Made by a program: the position numbers and the translations under genes. DNA of 8,040 bases. Origin: Candidatus Methanoperedens sp. (GTDB lineage: Archaea; Halobacteriota; Methanosarcinia; Methanosarcinales; Methanoperedenaceae). The DNA lies in contig JAPZAN010000155.1 in NCBI GenBank assembly GCA_027460605.1, positions 1 to 8,040 of the forward strand, read 5' to 3'. Below the pieces are notes generated by a model. The model was given only the letters and a program-made list of their open reading frames with translations. It searched no databases and was not told the DNA's origin. Of this stretch, positions 5,974 to 8,040 are shown piece by piece (position 1 is the stretch's first letter; the number at the start of each line of letters is the position of its first letter).

Positions 5974-7101
5974 TTATTCCCCTGCCCCGAAAATCCCGGA
6001 AACAATCTCTTGCAGTTCTTTTTTTCTCTTCTTGCTCGATGACTCCACCTTCCCATCAGGCTCGATAACCGATACAATAACATCAAACCGCTCAGCTGCT
6101 GCAATATCAGCTGATGACATTATCGGGATTTCCTCAGACGGCGGCGGAATCATGGGATTTGCCAGATATTCAAGCTCCTGGAGTGTGGGAGTGTAGGAAT
6201 GGATGACTTCAAGCTTCCCTTCTTTTTCATGCTTATAAGCGCGGTAAAGGGCCCTGTTCTGCCTGAAGCCCACATATATCTCAAGAAGCGTTACGCCTAT
6301 CTGGGAATTGACCTGTTTTCCGACGACAAGGTCGCTGATTATCTGTTCATCTCCATCCCTGTGAAGCAAAAGAAAACCGCTTTCTTTATTCTCGTTATTT
6401 GAGATGTCAATCATTTTTCGAAGACAATCCGGAACTGTCATGCCTTTTGTGGGGATTATCCTGTCAAAATCCTTGATAGTTCTTGATATCTGGTCTTCAT
6501 CATAATCCGTAACCCCATCGCGGTTAAAGATATCAGTGACCCTCGCCCCCTGGATGCCCCAGAGGTTTGATTCTATCCCATATTTTTTTTCTTTCTGGAG
6601 CAAATCCGTAAGCCGCTCTTTTGCATCAAGATGCCGCGACAGTCTTCTTTTTACAAGCTCTTCATCGCTTGCTATAAGTTCAATCTCTTTGGGTTCTGCA
6701 CCCATTTTTTTTATCAATAAGGAAATCTGCCTGGTTAATTCAGGCTCGCCCATTTCCATTACGTCGAAAATATTCTCAACCAGCAATTTGACCTGGTCGT
6801 AAACCGAAACTTCTGCATAGACCGGCTCATCGCCTTCAAAGATGGGGAGCTTTCTTTTCTCATAAAGCTCTCCTTTCATTTTCTCAACAAAATCTTTCCT
6901 GATAAGAACAACAGGCTGGGCTGCACGTGCCCTTCCTTCAAAATAAGCCCCGACATTCCCAGAAAGCAGATGGATTGCCAGGGTTGTTTTTCCCCCGCCC
7001 TGCGGTCCTGTCAATATTAAAATAGGATATTCTTCAAGTTCTTTTGAGAGAATCTTTGCAGATTCTTCTTTTGTATGTTTTGAAGTATCAAGTATGTCCA
7101 T
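5974..7101 (-). CDS. P-loop ATPase of unknown function
   Basis: I do not recognise this 375-residue protein. It opens with a short helix and then a hydrophobic strand leading into a clear Walker A motif, ILILTGPQGGGKTTLA (27-42, Lys38). No textbook Walker B is obvious. The best acidic candidate is SGFLLLHRDGDE (241-252). The middle (about 120-220) is charged and probably helical. The C-terminal part has a Pro-rich linker (316-327), then a predicted strand-rich stretch and a Lys-rich segment SSSKKRKKE (354-362). There is no signal peptide or membrane segment, so it should be cytosolic. I place the start at the ATG 7099-7101, 5 bases after GGGGG. The frame stays open upstream to 7353, but that extension would overlap the chaperonin gene and its translation looks unlike protein. 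It lies 160 bases behind the thermosome gene on the same strand and may be cotranscribed. Confidence 0.7.
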   Translation of the reverse strand: MDILDTSKHTKEESAKILSKELEEYPILILTGPQGGGKTTLAIHLLSGNVGAYFEGRARAAQPVVLIRKDFVEKMKGELYEKRKLPIFEGDEPVYAEVSVYDQVKLLVENIFDVMEMGEPELTRQISLLIKKMGAEPKEIELIASDEELVKRRLSRHLDAKERLTDLLQKEKKYGIESNLWGIQGARVTDIFNRDGVTDYDEDQISRTIKDFDRIIPTKGMTVPDCLRKMIDISNNENKESGFLLLHRDGDEQIISDLVVGKQVNSQIGVTLLEIYVGFRQNRALYRAYKHEKEGKLEVIHSYTPTLQELEYLANPMIPPPSEEIPIMSSADIAAAERFDVIVSVIEPDGKVESSSKKRKKELQEIVSGIFGAGE

Positions 7102-7121
7102 CAAAACCCCCGAGCAGAATC

Positions 7122-7147
7122 CACGTGTGCCCCGCAGGGCATACGTG
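7122..7147. repeat. Hairpin with an 11-base stem in the thermosome-ATPase spacer
   Basis: CACGTGTGCCC (7122-7132) and GGGCATACGTG (7137-7147) pair over 11 positions with one mismatch (G-T as plus-strand RNA, A-C as minus-strand RNA) and a 4-base loop. The right arm overlaps a second palindrome, GCATAC-GT-GTATGC (7139-7152), so the two folds exclude each other. It lies 20 bases before the ATPase start codon. Confidence 0.6.
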
Positions 7148-7190
7148 TATGCGCCGACTCCGAAACCTTGCTGGTTCTCGACTCCGCACA

Positions 7191-7213
7191 CACGCATGGC
7201 ATAGCCATGCGTG
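7191..7213. repeat. Perfect 10-base-stem hairpin in the thermosome-ATPase spacer
   Basis: CACGCATGGC (7191-7200) and GCCATGCGTG (7204-7213) are perfect inverted copies around the 3-base loop ATA. No T-run follows on the minus strand, so it is not a typical poly-T archaeal terminator. It is the middle of three hairpins between the thermosome and ATPase genes. Confidence 0.75.
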
Positions 7214-7220
7214 GATACGC

Positions 7221-7244
7221 CCTCCCGAGGCGTAACTCGGGAGG
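7221..7244. repeat. Perfect 9-base-stem GC-rich hairpin just after the thermosome gene
   Basis: CCTCCCGAG (7221-7229) and CTCGGGAGG (7236-7244) form a perfect stem with the 6-base loop GCGTAA. It begins 17 bases beyond the thermosome stop codon. In a minus-strand transcript it could act as a 3' processing or stabilising hairpin. No T-tract follows, so termination is unproven. Confidence 0.7.
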
Positions 7245-7261
7245 CCCGCAACTCTGGCGCC

Positions 7262-8040
7262 TTAGTCCATTCCTTCCATTCCGCCCATACCAGGTGGCAT
7301 TCCGCCGCCGGGTGGCATTCCTCCGCCTGGCGCCGATTTGCTTGAGAGCACATCGTCGATGCGCAGGATCATGGTGGCTGCTTCGGTCCCCGAGCTTATT
7401 GCCTGGGTCTTTACACGAAGCGGCTCAACTACGCCTTCCTTCCACATGTCCACGACCTTGCCGCTGAACACGTTCAGTCCCGCGGTCTTGTTGCCTTTCT
7501 CATGCTGGCTTCTCATCTCAACAAGCATGTTGATTGGGTCAAGACCTGCATTCTCGGCTAAGGTTCTGGGGATGATTTCCATGGCCTCGGCGAACTTTGC
7601 AACTGCTAATTGTTCTCTTCCTTTCAAGGTGCTTGAGTATTCGCGCAAGCGCATGGCCAATTCGACTTCTGGCGAGCCCCCGCCAGCTACGAGAGTCTCA
7701 TCCTCGATTGCAACGCCGACTACGCGCAGTGCATCATGGAGTGCGCGTTCTGCCTCATCCACAACATGCTCTGTTCCTCCGCGGAGGATAATCGAGACTG
7801 CTTTGGGGTTATGGCATTCCGTGACATAGGTCATTGCCTCATCGCCAATCTTTTTCTCTTCAACGAGACCCGCTTTCCCGACGTCGGATTCGTTGATTTC
7901 CTTGAGGCTTGTAAGTACCTTTGCACCGGTTGCGCGTGCGAGTTTGTCCATATCGCTCTTCTTGACACGCCTTGCCGCATAAATGCCGGCTTTTGCAAGA
8001 TAGTGCTGTGCAATATCATCTATTCCTTTCTGCACGAAAA
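7262..8040 (-). CDS. Thermosome (group II chaperonin) subunit, C-terminal part
   Basis: This is the 3' half of a group II chaperonin gene. The coding frame runs off the window edge, so the N-terminal half (roughly 290 residues by comparison with the family) is missing. Thermosomes are cytosolic double-ring ATP-driven folding machines. Family marks include the apical-domain segment VQKGIDDIAQHYLAKAGIYA at the left edge, RRVKKSDMDKLARATGAK, then RGGTEHVVDEAERALHDAL, and the returning equatorial domain with VAGGGSPEVELA and NAGLDPINML. The tail SAPGGGMPPGGGMPPGMGGM is the Gly-Met-rich disordered end that points into the ring cavity. At DNA level it is built from an 18-base direct repeat (copies at 7293 and 7311). 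The codon that could look like a start near 8035 is an internal GTG and is not the real start. Confidence 0.96.
   Translation of the reverse strand, partial: FVQKGIDDIAQHYLAKAGIYAARRVKKSDMDKLARATGAKVLTSLKEINESDVGKAGLVEEKKIGDEAMTYVTECHNPKAVSIILRGGTEHVVDEAERALHDALRVVGVAIEDETLVAGGGSPEVELAMRLREYSSTLKGREQLAVAKFAEAMEIIPRTLAENAGLDPINMLVEMRSQHEKGNKTAGLNVFSGKVVDMWKEGVVEPLRVKTQAISSGTEAATMILRIDDVLSSKSAPGGGMPPGGGMPPGMGGMEGMD

Noticed and set aside
7293..7328. Short tandem repeat of 18 bases
   Set aside because: It encodes the Gly-Gly-Met-rich tail (GGMPPG units) normal for thermosomes, so it is not a separate repeat element or CRISPR.
7099..7353. Longer 459-residue version of the ATPase starting at 7353
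   Set aside because: The extra 84 residues overlap the thermosome gene in another frame and cross the hairpin spacer. Homology-like protein begins only at MDILDTSKHT, and the ATG at 7101 has a G-rich site 5 bases upstream.
7168..7829. Plus-strand open frames opposite the thermosome gene
   Set aside because: They mirror the GC-rich codon pattern of the well-supported minus-strand chaperonin and contain no motifs.

Overview
The window looks like the chromosome of a euryarchaeon, probably in or near the Methanosarcinales (a Methanoperedens-like lineage would fit, but this is a guess from protein style and not from a search). The archaeal signs are a group II chaperonin (thermosome) with a Gly-Gly-Met tail, the archaeal HMG-CoA synthase / thiolase / DUF35 cluster, TATA-like boxes about 25-30 bases before several start codons, and a regulator family (COG1709-like) that I know only from archaea.

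Layout. Positions 1-194 hold no complete gene. They contain a nested inverted repeat that resembles the right end of an IS200/IS605-type (tnpB) element, followed by an AT-rich promoter. A plus-strand gene for the large subunit of a 3-isopropylmalate dehydratase/homoaconitase-type enzyme follows (195-1439). After an operator-like inverted repeat and a clear TATA box comes a broken regulator: an N-terminal fragment (1521-1694) and a C-terminal domain in another frame (from 1708 to 2202). The helix-turn-helix expected between them is absent. Directly downstream, tightly packed, lie HMG-CoA synthase (2237-3277), acetoacetyl-CoA thiolase (3287-4456) and a DUF35 zinc-ribbon/OB-fold protein (4456-4851). 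Together these carry out the first two steps of the mevalonate pathway for archaeal isoprenoid lipids. A membrane-embedded M50 zinc protease (4884-5969) ends the plus-strand block.

The rest is on the minus strand and meets the protease gene tail to tail with only 4 bases between stop codons. It holds the 3' part of a thermosome gene (7262-8040, cut by the window edge), a 160-base spacer packed with strong hairpins, and a P-loop ATPase of unknown role (5974-7101).

The most notable points are the mevalonate-operon regulator that has lost its DNA-binding domain, the operator-like repeat left in front of it, the hairpin-dense spacer behind the thermosome gene, and the unrecognised ATPase. I found no tRNA, rRNA or CRISPR array and no convincing new multi-gene system.
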